A DNA stretch of 64,000 bases. Source: Stenotrophomonas maltophilia. GTDB lineage: Bacteria; Pseudomonadota; Gammaproteobacteria; Xanthomonadales; Xanthomonadaceae. A program made the translations under genes and the position numbers. The notes beneath the pieces were generated by a model, which worked only from the letters and a program-made list of their open reading frames with translations, searched no databases and was not told the DNA's origin. Shown piece after piece: positions 24,277 to 34,290 of this stretch (the first letter of the stretch is position 1; every line of letters begins with the position of its first letter). The DNA is taken from assembly GCF_002799245.1 (NCBI RefSeq), contig NZ_NEQV01000002.1, positions 558,001-622,000 of the forward strand, read 5' to 3'.

Positions 24277-24603
24277 ATGACCGAGTTTGCGTTTTCGCTG
24301 GAGTGGGAAAAGCTGGGCAATGAAGGCTCCGAGGCCAACCTGGTCACCGAGCGTGCCCGCGTGTTCGGTGGTTGGCTGGTCCGTGTCGGAACCAACCCGG
24401 CGGCGATGGCCCTGACCTTCGTCGCCGACGGCGAAGGCCGCTGGGACGGTGAAGACTTCGGCGTCGAGGATTACGAGGACGACGAAGAGGAAGAGGAAGA
24501 GTACGACGAGGACGAGGAAGGCGAGGAAGAAGAGGACGAGGACGAAGAGGAATACGAGGAAGAGGACGAGGAAGAAGAAGCGGAATCGTCTGAAAAGGCT
24601 TGA
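24277..24603 (+). CDS. Small protein with extreme acidic C-terminal tail
   Basis: A 108-aa protein. Residues 1-60 look folded (MTEFAFSLEWEKLGNEGSEA, then VFGGWLVRVGTN). From about residue 63 onward the tail is nearly all Asp and Glu with a few Tyr, ending SSEKA. The coding DNA is a long purine-rich tract of GAC/GAG/GAA codons. The start follows AGGAG (24263-24267) with 9 bases spacing and lies 16 bases after aspS. I do not recognise a characterised family. An acidic tail of this kind could bind cations, basic proteins or RNA-binding partners. Function unknown. Confidence 0.75.
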   Translation: MTEFAFSLEWEKLGNEGSEANLVTERARVFGGWLVRVGTNPAAMALTFVADGEGRWDGEDFGVEDYEDDEEEEEEYDEDEEGEEEEDEDEEEYEEEDEEEEAESSEKA

Positions 24604-24634
24604 CCCGCGCTTCACCCTGACGTCAACTTCCTGC

Positions 24635-25156
24635 ATGTATTCGATCCGCCGCGCCACTGTGGACGACGCGCCGACCCTGTCGGCGCTGGCCGCTCGCACG
24701 TTCACCGAAACCTTCGGCCATCTGTATCCGCCGCAGGACCTGCAGGCCTTCCTTGAGGAGGCCTATACGGTCGAGCGCCAGCGCGTGATCCTGGCCCATC
24801 CCGATTACGCGGTGTGGCTGCTGGAACTGGATGGGGAGGCGGTCGGCCATGCCGCCGCGGGCCCTTGCGGCCTGCCGCATCCGGATGTGAAACCCGGTGA
24901 CGGTGAACTCAAGCGCCTGTACCTGATCAAGACGCAGCAGAGCTGCGGCTGGGGCAGCCGCCTGCTGGAAACCGCGCTGGCCTGGCTGGAGCACGAAGGC
25001 CCGCGCACGCTGTGGCTGGGCGTGTGGTCGGAGAACTTCGGCGCGCAACGCTTCTACGCCCGCTACGGTTTCGAGAAGGCCGGCGAGTACCTGTTCCCGG
25101 TCGGTGACACCCAGGACCTCGAATTCATCCTGCGCCGCGCACCACGCGCGGCCTGA
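24635..25156 (+). CDS. GNAT-family N-acetyltransferase (copy 1)
   Basis: A 173-aa protein beginning MYSIRRATVDDAPTLSALAA. It has the GNAT order: an N-terminal strand-helix, a central ELKRLYLIKTQQSCGWGSRLLETAL block in which the acetyl-CoA loop falls (Q/RxxGxG-like), and a C-terminal WSENFGAQRFYARYGFEKAGEY segment. It should transfer an acetyl group from acetyl-CoA to an amine; the substrate is unknown. It is clearly paralogous to the protein encoded at 46963-47475 (shared NFGAQRFYARYG and EFILRRA). It starts 31 bases after the acidic protein and may be in the aspS transcript. Confidence 0.87.
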   Translation: MYSIRRATVDDAPTLSALAARTFTETFGHLYPPQDLQAFLEEAYTVERQRVILAHPDYAVWLLELDGEAVGHAAAGPCGLPHPDVKPGDGELKRLYLIKTQQSCGWGSRLLETALAWLEHEGPRTLWLGVWSENFGAQRFYARYGFEKAGEYLFPVGDTQDLEFILRRAPRAA

Positions 25157-25231
25157 CGTTCACCGCCGCTTGCTGCGCGCGCGTGTTCAATCATCTCTCG
25201 TTCCTGCCCCGCTGACCGCCAGGCTGTTTGC

Positions 25232-25864
25232 ATGACTCCCCCCGTATTGCTGCTGCATGGCATCTGGAATGCCCGTGCCTGGGTCGGGCCACTGGCCTGG
25301 CGCCTGCGTGCGCGTGGTTTCCAGGTGCATGCGTTCGGCTATTCCTCGGTGTTCGGTGGCCCCGACGTGGCCGTGCCGCAGCTGCTGGAGCGCCTGGCCA
25401 ATGCCGGACCGCTGTCGCTGGTCGGCCACAGCCTGGGCGGATTGCTGGCGCTGGAAGCCCTGCGCCGCAATCCGCAGCTGCCGGTGCAGCGCGTGGTCTG
25501 CCTGGGCTCGCCGCTGCGCGGCAGCGGCACCGCGCGTTCGCTGTCCGAGCACGGTTGGGGCCTGGCGCTGGGCCGCAGCAGCGAACTGTTGCTGGATGGC
25601 CTGCCGGACTGGCAGGGCAATGCCGAAGTCGGGCTGATCGCCGGTTCCGTGCCGCATGGGCTGGGCAGCCTGCTGGGGGCGATCGACGATGCCTCCGACG
25701 GCACCGTGGCGCTGGCCGAGACCCGCCTGCCGGGCCTGGCCGATCATTGCGTGGTCCGCACCAGCCACAGCGGCCTGGTGGTGTCGCCCGATGCCGCGCG
25801 GCAGACCGCCTTTTTCCTGCGCCACGGCCAGTTCGACCACAGCCGCGACGCCGCCGCCGCGTAA
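25232..25864 (+). CDS. Alpha/beta-hydrolase (lipase-like)
   Basis: A 210-aa cytosolic hydrolase with no signal peptide. The oxyanion region LLLHGIWN is near the N-terminus, and the nucleophile is in GHSLGG (Ser67). A Ser/His-containing C-terminal section (RTSHSGLVV) can supply the catalytic histidine. It is related to small PGAP1/triacylglycerol-lipase-like proteins. The substrate is unknown. A pair of inverted SMAG repeats follows the stop codon and may end its transcript. Confidence 0.8.
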   Translation: MTPPVLLLHGIWNARAWVGPLAWRLRARGFQVHAFGYSSVFGGPDVAVPQLLERLANAGPLSLVGHSLGGLLALEALRRNPQLPVQRVVCLGSPLRGSGTARSLSEHGWGLALGRSSELLLDGLPDWQGNAEVGLIAGSVPHGLGSLLGAIDDASDGTVALAETRLPGLADHCVVRTSHSGLVVSPDAARQTAFFLRHGQFDHSRDAAAA

Positions 25865-25886
25865 GGCCCGGCGGTGGGACCGTTCT

Positions 25887-25956
25887 GTAGAGCCGAGCCC
25901 ACGCTCGGCTGCTGTTCGGTCAGGCGCCGCTGAGCCGAGCATCGGCTCGGCTCTAC
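25887..25956. repeat. Inverted pair of SMAG/REP hairpins
   Basis: GTAG at 25887 heads a hairpin AGCCGAG...CTCGGCT. A second hairpin ends in CTAC at 25956, i.e. GTAG on the other strand. Two inward-facing REPs separated by 22 bases form a REPIN/BIME-like unit between the hydrolase and yebC. Confidence 0.85.
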
Positions 25957-26039
25957 AACAATGCGCCCTAGACACGGTTGCAGCGCCCGATCAGGTAGAA
26001 TCCGCGCCTTGATCCTGAAGCAGCCAGACGGTAGCACCC

Positions 26040-26771
26040 ATGGGTAGAGGCCCCTCCATCGAAGCCCGCAAGAACGCGTCCGACGCGAAGCGCGGCAAGA
26101 TTTTCACCAAGATCATCCGCGAGATCGGCGTTGCCGCGCGCGGCGGTGGAGGCGACCCCAACAACAACCCGCGCCTGCGCGTGGCCATGGACAAGGGCCT
26201 GGCCGTGAACATGTCCAAGGACGTGATCGAGCGTGCCATCAAGAAGGCCACCGGTGAACTGGAAGGCGTCGACTACGAGGAAATCCGCTACGAGGGGTAC
26301 GCCCCGGGTGGCGTGGCCGTGATCGTCGACTGCCTGACCGACAACCGCGTGCGCACCGTGGCCGATGTCCGCCATGCGTTCAGCAAGTGCGGCGGCAACA
26401 TGGGCACCGAGGGCTCGGTGGCCTTCATGTTCAAGCGTCTTGGCGTGCTCAGCTTCGCCGCCGGCGCCGACGAGGAAGCCATTACCGAAGCGGCCATCGA
26501 GGCCGGCGCCGACGACATCGTGGTCTACCCCGATGACGGCTCGATCGATGTGGTCACCAGCCCTGAGGCGTTCAATGCAGTGAAGGATGCGATGGCCGCC
26601 GCCGGCCATGTCGCCGACCACGCCGAGATCACCTTCCGCGCGGACAACGACATCAAGGTGGAAGGCGACGTCGCCCTGCAGGTCAAGAAGCTGCTGGACA
26701 TGCTCGAAGACCTGGACGACGTGCAGGACGTGTATTCCAACGCCGAACTCGGCGCCGACGCCTACGCCTGA
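26040..26771 (+). CDS. yebC: YebC/PmpR family protein
   Basis: A 243-aa protein with the invariant family start [20 protein letters not shown] and the conserved [15 protein letters not shown] and [17 protein letters not shown] stretches. Family members bind DNA as transcription regulators, and some have been linked to translation of difficult polyproline sequences, so the role is best left as YebC family. It lies directly upstream of ruvC, a widely conserved arrangement. The start is the ATG at 26040. Full length for the family. Confidence 0.93.
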   Translation: MGRGPSIEARKNASDAKRGKIFTKIIREIGVAARGGGGDPNNNPRLRVAMDKGLAVNMSKDVIERAIKKATGELEGVDYEEIRYEGYAPGGVAVIVDCLTDNRVRTVADVRHAFSKCGGNMGTEGSVAFMFKRLGVLSFAAGADEEAITEAAIEAGADDIVVYPDDGSIDVVTSPEAFNAVKDAMAAAGHVADHAEITFRADNDIKVEGDVALQVKKLLDMLEDLDDVQDVYSNAELGADAYA

Positions 26772-26876
26772 GCCGTCTTCGACGGCCTGGGCGCGGGCCG
26801 CTGAACGGTCACCGCGGACAGTCATGAGCCCATACGCCTGCCAGCGCATCCCGTTCCGCCACGCCAGGAGCGCAGC

Positions 26877-27398
26877 ATGACCCGCATCCTCGGCATCGAC
26901 CCCGGTTCGCAGCGGACCGGGGTTGGCATCATCGATGTCGACGCCGCCGGCCGCATCAGCCACGTGCACCACCAGCCGCTGGTGCTGCTGGGCGCCGACG
27001 ACTTCCCGCAGCGCATGAAGCTGCTGGTGCTGGGCCTGGCCGACCTGTGCCGCGAGTACCAGCCGCAGGAAGTGGCCATCGAAAAGGTGTTCATGGCCCG
27101 CAATCCCGATTCGGCGCTGAAGCTGGGCCAGGCCCGGGGCGCGGCGATCTCGGCCGTTGTGCTGCGCGACCTGCCGGTGCACGAATACGCCGCCAGCGAG
27201 ATCAAGCTCGCCGTGGTCGGCCGCGGTGGCGCCGAAAAGCAACAGGTTCAACACATGGTCGGGCTCATGCTCAACCTGAAAACCAAGCTGCAGGCCGACG
27301 CGGCCGACGCGTTGGCCGTGGCCATCACCCATGCCCACGTAAGGGCAACGGCCAACCGCCTGGGGCTCAGTGCCCGCCAGGCGTGGGGCCGCAAATGA
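26877..27398 (+). CDS. ruvC: Holliday junction endonuclease RuvC
   Basis: A 173-aa RNase H-fold resolvase. Catalytic acidic residues are recognisable: Asp8 in [10 protein letters not shown], Glu69 in VAIEKVF, and the C-terminal pair in [15 protein letters not shown]. It cuts Holliday junctions symmetrically together with RuvAB. RuvA begins 13 bases after its stop codon. Full length. Confidence 0.96.
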   Translation: MTRILGIDPGSQRTGVGIIDVDAAGRISHVHHQPLVLLGADDFPQRMKLLVLGLADLCREYQPQEVAIEKVFMARNPDSALKLGQARGAAISAVVLRDLPVHEYAASEIKLAVVGRGGAEKQQVQHMVGLMLNLKTKLQADAADALAVAITHAHVRATANRLGLSARQAWGRK

Positions 27399-27411
27399 GG
27401 AGCTGCACGCA

Positions 27412-28005
27412 ATGATCGGTCGACTGCGCGGCATCGTCGCCTACAAGGCGCCGCCGTGGCTGGTGGTGGACGTGAACGGAGTGGGCTACGAACTGGAGGC
27501 GCCGATGAGCACCTTCTACGACCTGCCCGAACTCGGCCGTGAGGTCACCCTGTACACCCATTACTCGCAGAAGGAGGACAGCGTCTCGCTGTACGGCTTC
27601 CTGCGCGAGGGCGAGCGGCGCCTGTTCCGCGACGTGCAGAAGGTCAGTGGCATCGGCGCGAAGATCGCGCTGGCCGTGCTGTCCGGCGTCACCGTGGAAG
27701 AGTTCGCGCGCATGGTCCAGGCCGGTGACATCACCGCGCTGACCCGCATCCCGGGTATCGGCAAGAAGACCGCCGAGCGCATGGTGCTGGAACTGCGCGA
27801 TCGCGCCGCCCAGTTCGGTGCCGGCGGTGCGCTGCCCACCGGCAGCGGCCCGGCCCCGGCCGACCCGCTGTCCGACGCGACCGTGGCACTGCAGCAGCTG
27901 GGCTACAAGCCGGCCGAAGCGGCACGCATGGCCCGCGACGCCTTCAATGAAGGCGACGAAGTGGCCACCGTGATCCGCAAGGCCCTGCAGTCGGCGCTGC
28001 GCTGA
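27412..28005 (+). CDS. ruvA: Holliday junction DNA helicase subunit RuvA
   Basis: A 197-aa protein beginning [20 protein letters not shown]. It has an OB-fold N-terminus, two helix-hairpin-helix motifs ([15 protein letters not shown] and [16 protein letters not shown]), an acidic linker and a C-terminal helical domain ([19 protein letters not shown]) that binds RuvB. It forms the tetramer that holds the junction for RuvB-driven branch migration. The gene for RuvB is not adjacent: kup and a repeat array stand between them. Confidence 0.96.
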   Translation: MIGRLRGIVAYKAPPWLVVDVNGVGYELEAPMSTFYDLPELGREVTLYTHYSQKEDSVSLYGFLREGERRLFRDVQKVSGIGAKIALAVLSGVTVEEFARMVQAGDITALTRIPGIGKKTAERMVLELRDRAAQFGAGGALPTGSGPAPADPLSDATVALQQLGYKPAEAARMARDAFNEGDEVATVIRKALQSALR

Positions 28006-28054
28006 TCCGCCCCTTTTCCCTTCCACGAACCGCCTGAGCTTCGCCAGGAGTCCC

Positions 28055-29974
28055 ATGTCCAGCAGTCAAACCCCGCACACAGCCGCCCCTGGCGGTCACG
28101 GTCACGCCCCCCCGGCCGGGGGACTGGCGCTGATCATCGGTGCGATCGGCGTGGTCTTCGGCGATATCGGCACCAGCCCGCTGTACACCCTGAAGGAGGC
28201 GTTCTCGCCGCACTACGGGCTCAACAGCGACCATGACACCGTGCTGGGCGTGCTGTCGCTGGCGTTCTGGGCACTGAACATCGTGGTCACCCTGAAGTAC
28301 GTGACCATCATCATGCGCGCCGACAACGATGGCGAGGGCGGCATCATGGCGTTGATGGCGCTGACCCAGCGCACCCTGCGCAACGGGTCACGCTCGGCGT
28401 ATGTGGTGGGCATCCTCGGCATCTTCGGCGCGTCGCTGTTCTTTGGCGATGGTGTGATCACGCCGGCGATATCGGTGCTGGGTGCCGTTGAAGGCCTGGA
28501 GGTCGCCGCCCCCGGGCTGCATGCCTTCATCGTGCCGATCACCGTGGTGGTGCTGCTGGCGGTGTTTGCCGTACAGCGCTTCGGCACCGAGAAGATCGGC
28601 AAGCTGTTCGGGCCGATCACCTCAATCTGGTTCATTTCGCTGGCGGCGATCGGCATCTACAACATCGTCGACGCACCCGAAGTGCTGAAGGCATTCAACC
28701 CGTGGTGGGCGATCCGCTTCTTCATGGAGCACGGCTGGCACGGCATCTTCATCCTCGGCGCGGTGGTGCTGGCGGTGACCGGCGGTGAAGCGCTGTACGC
28801 CGACATGGGTCACTTCGGCGCCAAGCCGATCCGCCACGCCTGGTACTTCTTCGTGCTGCCGTGCCTGGTCCTGAACTACCTGGGGCAGGGCGCACTGGTG
28901 CTCAACCACCCCGAGGCACTGAAGAACCCGTTCTTCGAGGCGGTGCCATCGTGGGCGCTGTACCCGATGATCATCCTGGCCACCATGGCTGCGGTGATCG
29001 CTTCGCAGTCGGTGATCACCGGCGCGTTCTCGGTCTCGCGCCAGGCCATGCAGCTGGGCTACATCCCGCGCATGCGCATCAAGCACACCTCGCACGACAC
29101 CATCGGCCAGATCTACATCCCCGGCATCAACTGGGGCATCGCGGTGATGGTGATCGGCCTGGTGCTGGCCTTCCGCAGCTCCTCCAACCTGGCCGTGGCC
29201 TACGGCATCTCGGTATCGGCAACCATGCTGATCGATACCCTGCTGCTGGCCCTGGTCGCGCGTTCGCTGTGGCCGAAGGCACGCAACTGGATCCTGCCGC
29301 TGTGCGTGGTGTTCTTCATCATCGACCTTGGCTTCGTCATCGCCAACGGCGCCAAGCTGCTGCAGGGCGCCTGGTTCCCGGTGGTGCTGGGCATCTTCCT
29401 GTTCACCATGATGCGCACCTGGCGCCGTGGCCGCGAGCTGCTGCGCGATGAGATCCGCAAGGACGGCATCCGCCTGGATACCTTCCTGCCGGGCCTGATG
29501 CTGGCGCCGCCGGTGCGCGTGCCGGGCACCGCGGTATTCCTCACCGCCGACCCGACCGTGGCGCCGCACGCGCTGATGCACAACCTCAAGCACAACAAGG
29601 TGCTGCACGAGCGCAACGTGTTCCTGCACGTGGTGACGCTGCCGGTTCCCTATGCGCAGGAGGGGCAGCGGCTGAAGATCGAATCGGTGGGCGATGAGTT
29701 CTATCGCGTCTACGTGCGCTTCGGCTTCATGGAGACCCCGGACGTGCCGCTGGCGCTGATGCGCTCGTGCGACCACGGCGGCATCTACTTCGACCCGATG
29801 GACACCACCTTCTTCGCCAGTCGCGAGACCATTGTTGCCACCGCCAACCGCGGCATGCCGATCTGGCGCGACAAGCTGTTCGCGCTGATGCACAGGAATG
29901 CCGCCCCCGCGACCGGCTTCTTCCGCATTCCGGGCAACCGGTTGGTGGAGCTCGGCGCGCAGGTGGAGATCTGA
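28055..29974 (+). CDS. kup: Low-affinity potassium uptake protein Kup
   Basis: A 639-aa transporter with about 12 membrane helices in residues 20-450. It carries the family signature [17 protein letters not shown] near the N-terminus, and a soluble C-terminal region of about 170 residues ends VELGAQVEI. Kup takes up K+ with protons. An N-terminal His/Gly-rich tail ([13 protein letters not shown]) precedes the first helix. It interrupts the ruvA-ruvB pair. A hairpin with arms CGGCCGACC / GGTCGGCCG at 29980-30000 follows the stop and may attenuate read-through. Confidence 0.95.
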   Translation: MSSSQTPHTAAPGGHGHAPPAGGLALIIGAIGVVFGDIGTSPLYTLKEAFSPHYGLNSDHDTVLGVLSLAFWALNIVVTLKYVTIIMRADNDGEGGIMALMALTQRTLRNGSRSAYVVGILGIFGASLFFGDGVITPAISVLGAVEGLEVAAPGLHAFIVPITVVVLLAVFAVQRFGTEKIGKLFGPITSIWFISLAAIGIYNIVDAPEVLKAFNPWWAIRFFMEHGWHGIFILGAVVLAVTGGEALYADMGHFGAKPIRHAWYFFVLPCLVLNYLGQGALVLNHPEALKNPFFEAVPSWALYPMIILATMAAVIASQSVITGAFSVSRQAMQLGYIPRMRIKHTSHDTIGQIYIPGINWGIAVMVIGLVLAFRSSSNLAVAYGISVSATMLIDTLLLALVARSLWPKARNWILPLCVVFFIIDLGFVIANGAKLLQGAWFPVVLGIFLFTMMRTWRRGRELLRDEIRKDGIRLDTFLPGLMLAPPVRVPGTAVFLTADPTVAPHALMHNLKHNKVLHERNVFLHVVTLPVPYAQEGQRLKIESVGDEFYRVYVRFGFMETPDVPLALMRSCDHGGIYFDPMDTTFFASRETIVATANRGMPIWRDKLFALMHRNAAPATGFFRIPGNRLVELGAQVEI

Positions 29975-29979
29975 CGCGC

Positions 29980-30000
29980 CGGCCGACCAACGGTCGGCCG
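29980..30000. terminator. Hairpin after kup (REP-like)
   Basis: 9-bp arms CGGCCGACC / GGTCGGCCG around a 3-base loop, right after the kup stop. There is no T run, so it is either a weak terminator or a decayed REP. Confidence 0.45.
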
Positions 30001-30040
30001 CTATCGGGTACTTCTGCCCATGCCGGGCATTTCTGCCCCT

Positions 30041-30237
30041 TCTGGTGGGTGATGACCGTTCTGCCCCTTCTGGTGGGTGACGACCGTTCTACCGCTTCTG
30101 GTGGGTGACGACCGTTCTGCCCCTTCTGGTGGGTGACGACCGTTCTGCCCCTTCTGGTGGGTGACGACCGTTCTACCGCTTCTGGTGGGTGACGACCGTT
30201 CTATCGCTTCTGGTGGGTGACGACCGTTGGTCGTCAC
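30041..30237 (+). repeat. Seven-copy 28-bp tandem array ending in a REP hairpin
   Basis: Units starting TCTGGTGGGTGACGACCG recur at 30041, 30069, 30097, 30125, 30153, 30181 and 30209, an exact 28-base period. Variation is mostly in the CTGCCCC / CTACCGC spacer. Only the last copy is completed by GGTCGTCAC, giving a perfect 9-bp hairpin (30217-30237) with GTGACGACC. The array ends 23 bases before the ruvB ATG. Confidence 0.92.
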
Positions 30238-30260
30238 TCGTTTTACCGCATAATCACGGC

Positions 30261-31301
30261 ATGACCGACGACCGCATCATCGGCGCCGGCGCCACCCGCG
30301 AGGATGACGCCGCCGACGCCAGCATCCGCCCCAAGCGCCTTGCCGACTATCTCGGCCAGGCCCCCGTGCGCGAGCAGCTGGAGATCTACATCGAAGCGGC
30401 CAAGGCGCGTGGCGATGCACTCGACCACGTGCTGATCTTCGGCCCGCCGGGCCTGGGCAAGACCACGCTCAGCCACGTCATCGCCAATGAGCTGGGCGTG
30501 GCATTGCGGGTGACCTCCGGCCCGGTGATCGAGAAGGCCGGTGACCTCGCCGCGCTGCTGACCAACCTGCAGCCGCACGACGTGCTGTTCATCGACGAGA
30601 TCCATCGCCTGTCGCCGGTGGTCGAGGAAGTGCTGTACCCGGCGATGGAAGACTTCCAGATCGACATCATGATCGGCGAGGGCCCTGCGGCGCGCTCGAT
30701 CAAGATCGACCTGCCGCCGTTCACCCTGATCGGCGCCACCACCCGCGCCGGCCTGTTGACCGCGCCGCTGCGCGACCGCTTCGGCATCGTCCAGCGCCTG
30801 GAGTTCTACAGTGTCGAGGAACTGACCCGGATCGTGCGCCGCTCGGCAACCATCCTCGGCATCGATTGCACCGCCGATGGCGCAGGGGAAATCGCGCGCC
30901 GTGCGCGTGGCACCCCGCGTATCGCCAACCGCCTGCTGCGCCGCGTGCGCGACTATGCCCAGGTCAAGGCCGGTGGCCACATCGATGAGCCCGTGGCCCA
31001 GGCGGCCATGAAGATGCTCAAGGTCGACCCGGAAGGCTTCGACGAGCTTGACCGGCGCCTGCTGAAAACCATGGTGGACTACTTCGACGGTGGCCCGGTC
31101 GGCATTGAATCGCTGGCCGCAGCGCTGTCCGAAGAGCGCGGCACGCTGGAAGACGTGGTCGAGCCGTACCTGATCCAGCAGGGTTTCCTGGTGCGCACCG
31201 CGCGCGGCCGCATGGCCACCCACAAGGCCTACCGGCACATGGGCCTGAAGCCGAAGAACCCGCCGCAGGACCTGTTCGCGGAGGTTCCCGATGTCGGTTG
31301 A
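30261..31301 (+). CDS. ruvB: Holliday junction branch-migration ATPase RuvB
   Basis: A 346-aa AAA+ motor beginning [16 protein letters not shown]. It has Walker [10 protein letters not shown], Walker B with [22 protein letters not shown], the sensor region [18 protein letters not shown], and a C-terminal winged helix ([17 protein letters not shown]). It drives branch migration with RuvA. The ATG at 30261 is the family start; the frame is open further upstream through the repeat array but is not coding there. Its stop overlaps the ybgC start by 11 bases. Confidence 0.97.
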   Translation: MTDDRIIGAGATREDDAADASIRPKRLADYLGQAPVREQLEIYIEAAKARGDALDHVLIFGPPGLGKTTLSHVIANELGVALRVTSGPVIEKAGDLAALLTNLQPHDVLFIDEIHRLSPVVEEVLYPAMEDFQIDIMIGEGPAARSIKIDLPPFTLIGATTRAGLLTAPLRDRFGIVQRLEFYSVEELTRIVRRSATILGIDCTADGAGEIARRARGTPRIANRLLRRVRDYAQVKAGGHIDEPVAQAAMKMLKVDPEGFDELDRRLLKTMVDYFDGGPVGIESLAAALSEERGTLEDVVEPYLIQQGFLVRTARGRMATHKAYRHMGLKPKNPPQDLFAEVPDVG

Positions 31302-31722
31302 GCCGCGATTCAGTTGGCCGACACGCATTTACTGGGAAGATACCGACGCAGGTGGCGTGGTCTACCACGCCCGCTACGTGGCCTTCATGGAACGGGCCCG
31401 GACCGAATGGATGCGTGCGCTGGGTTACGGCCAGGAGCGCATGCGCGCCGAGCACGGGATGGTCTTCGCGGTGCGCTCGATGCAGATGGATTTCATCAAG
31501 CCGGCACGGCTGGATGACACCCTGCAGGTGAGCGCCCGCCTGGTCCAGCTGAAGAAGGCCAGCATGGTCTTCGACCAGCAGATCCTGCGCGACGGCGAGC
31601 TGCTGCTGTCGGCGCAGGTCCGCATCGCCGCACTGGAAGCGGCCAGTTTCCGCCCGCGTGGCATGGACGAGGCCGTCCTTGCCGTGCTGCAACCCCACCT
31701 CCACCCCGAATCCGAACACTGA
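31291..31722 (+). CDS. ybgC: Acyl-CoA thioesterase YbgC of the Tol-Pal cluster
   Basis: A 143-aa hot-dog-fold protein with the 4-hydroxybenzoyl-CoA-thioesterase signature [27 protein letters not shown] (Asp in DTDAGG is the catalytic residue of the family). It hydrolyses acyl-CoA or acyl-ACP and is encoded first in tol-pal clusters in most gammaproteobacteria. It overlaps ruvB and is followed 10 bases later by tolQ, so it is probably co-transcribed. Confidence 0.93.
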   Translation: MSVEPRFSWPTRIYWEDTDAGGVVYHARYVAFMERARTEWMRALGYGQERMRAEHGMVFAVRSMQMDFIKPARLDDTLQVSARLVQLKKASMVFDQQILRDGELLLSAQVRIAALEAASFRPRGMDEAVLAVLQPHLHPESEH

Positions 31723-31732
31723 GGAACAACGG

Positions 31733-32512
31733 ATGATCGCAACGCTCCTGGCCCTGCAGGCCACGGTCACCGAGGCACTGCCGGCCGACGTCAGCAACGC
31801 CGCGACACAGACCCTTGCCCAGGCCACCACTGGCGGCGGCATCAACTACCTCGAACTGATGGCCAAGGCCAGCCTGCCGGTGAAGATCATCGTGCTGCTG
31901 CTGCTGGTCGGTTCGTTCGTCAGCTGGGTGATCATTTTCCGCAAGGCCCGCGTGTTCAAGCAGGCCACCCGTGAAGCCGACGAGTTCGAGAACCGCTTCT
32001 GGTCCGGCGCCGACCTGGGCAAGCTGTACAGCTCGGCCACCGACCGCAGCCGCAATGTCGGCGGCCTGGAAGCCATCTTCGAAGCCGGTTTCCGCGAGTA
32101 CAGCCGCCTGCGCGACAAGCGCCGCCTGGATGGCCGTGCGCAGCTGGAAGGCGCGCAACGCGCCATGCGCACCACCTACACCCGCGAAGTGGACCAGCTG
32201 GAGCGCAATCTGGAGCTGCTGGCCAACATCGGCTCGACCGCGCCGTACGTGGGCCTGGTCGGTACCGTGTTCGGCATCATGGTGACCATGCACGACATGA
32301 TCAGCAGCGGTGCGCAGGCCGGTATCGCCGCCGTCGCGCCGGGCATCTCCGAAGCGCTGTTCGCCACCGCCATCGGCCTGTTCGTGGCGATCCCGGCGGT
32401 GTGGGCCTACAACCGCTTCACCACCCGCGTGGAGCGCATGTCGGTGCGGTTCGAGACCTTCGCCGAAGAGTTCAGCTCCATCCTGCAGCGCCAGAGCGCT
32501 GGCGACGAGTAA
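31733..32512 (+). CDS. tolQ: TolQ, proton-channel subunit of the Tol-Pal system
   Basis: A 259-aa inner-membrane protein with three membrane helices (about 40-60, 160-180 and 200-220), including GSTAPYVGLVGTVFGIMVTMHDM of the MotA/TolQ/ExbB family. With TolR it uses the proton gradient to energise TolA during cell constriction. The N-terminal periplasmic segment is longer than in E. coli (about 35 extra residues). The start has GGAACAACGG just before the ATG. Confidence 0.95.
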   Translation: MIATLLALQATVTEALPADVSNAATQTLAQATTGGGINYLELMAKASLPVKIIVLLLLVGSFVSWVIIFRKARVFKQATREADEFENRFWSGADLGKLYSSATDRSRNVGGLEAIFEAGFREYSRLRDKRRLDGRAQLEGAQRAMRTTYTREVDQLERNLELLANIGSTAPYVGLVGTVFGIMVTMHDMISSGAQAGIAAVAPGISEALFATAIGLFVAIPAVWAYNRFTTRVERMSVRFETFAEEFSSILQRQSAGDE

Positions 32513-32536
32513 GCGCCTGACCCGGGAGTCCAAGCC

Positions 32537-32954
<418 letters not shown>

Positions 32955-32965
<11 letters not shown>

Positions 32966-34007
32966 CGCCCTGCCACCCCCGCATCAGCGCGAACCCGGCT
33001 GGGGCCTGCCCCTGGTGCTGGCCGTGCTGGTGCACCTGCTGGTCGCGCTGATCTTCATCGGCGCCTGGCTGTGGTCGCCCGAGCGCAACACCGAGGCCGC
33101 CGCCGGTGACCCATCGGTCGAGGCCAGCCTGGCGCTGTCCGCATCCGAGGCGTCCGCCGCGCGCCAGGCGCTGCGCCAGTCGGAGAAGCTGGAAGACCTG
33201 CCGCCGCCGGTTGCCGAGCCGATCCCGGTGCCGGAAGACACCATTCCGCCGCCGCAGCCGATTCCCGAGCCGCGCCCGCAGGACGCCCCCACGCCCCAGC
33301 AGCAACAGGCGCAGGAGCGTGTCGCGCAGCCGGATACCAAGGACCAGGAAGCGGTGAGTGCGCTGGCCATCTCGCAGGAGAAGGCCAAGCAGGAACAGGA
33401 AGCCAAGCGCCGCCAGGAGCAGATCGACCTGACCGAACGCAAGCGCCAGGAAGAAGCGGAGCAGAAGCTGCGCCTGGCCAAGCAGCAGGAAGCGGACGAG
33501 AAGAAGAAGCAGGCCGAGCAGGAGCGCGTGGCCGCTGACAAGGCCGAAGCCGAGAAGCAGAAGAAGATCGCCGAGCTGCGTGCCCGCCGCGAGCAGGCCG
33601 AAAAGGAAGCCAAGCTGGCCGAGCAGAAACTGCGCCAGGTCGCCGCCGCGCGCAATGCCGCCGGCAGTGCGGCTGCCGGTGCCAGTGGTGCCTCGCGGCC
33701 GGCTGCCGGTGGTGGTGGCAACAGCGATGATCTGACCGCCAAGTACGCTGCGGCGATCCAGGCCAAAGTGCGTGACACCTGGACTCGCCCGGACAGCGTG
33801 CCGCTGGGGCAGAAGTGCCAGGTGACCATCACCCAGATCCCGGGTGGGCAGGTACTGCAGGCCAAGGTGGGTGCAAACTGCCCCTATGACGAGGCCGGCA
33901 AGCGCTCGATCGAGGCTGCCGTGCTCAATGCCCAGCCATTGCCCTACCGGGGCTTCGAGTCGGTATTCAACCGCACGCTCAACCTGACCTTTACCGCGCA
34001 GGATTGA
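32955..34007 (+). CDS. tolA: TolA
   Basis: A 350-aa protein. A short cytosolic start is followed by one membrane helix (about 15-37), a Pro/Glu-rich stretch, and a long Lys/Glu/Ala/Gln helix (about 115-225, repeats such as EEAEQKLRLAKQQEADEKKKQ). A short Gly/Ala linker leads to a folded C-terminal domain (about 257-350, with two cysteines CQ and CPYD). It spans the periplasm and contacts TolB/Pal at the outer membrane. Its rod is shorter than that of E. coli TolA (421 aa). The start overlaps tolR. Confidence 0.94.
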
Positions 34008-34290
34008 TCGGGCCGGGCAGGGCGGTCACCAGGCCGCCCGCGCCCACGGCTGTCGCTCTTGCCTCTGGTGTGCTCGGTTTCGACCGGGCAGGCTGAGGGC
34101 TGCTGTCGAACACCGCCCTGCAGGGCGGCGTGACCGGGGCAGACGGTGCGATGTTAGCCACGACGTTAACGGTGCGTGAGAAGACGGGCTGGAACTGACC
34201 CGGAATTCACGTACCCTTGGTTCATGATTGCGAAGCGGTTCACTCCTGCTTTGTTATCCCTCGTTCCGGTTTCCCCCTATTGAGCGCTCC
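34008..34290. other. tolA-tolB intergenic region
   Basis: 283 bases without a gene. It contains a CGCCCTGCAGGGCG hairpin (about 34119-34132) and probably a separate tolB promoter, since the gap is long for this operon. No specific regulator site was recognised. Confidence 0.55.

Noticed and set aside
30041..30237. CRISPR array
   Set aside because: The 28-base units follow each other directly without unique spacers, and no cas genes are present.
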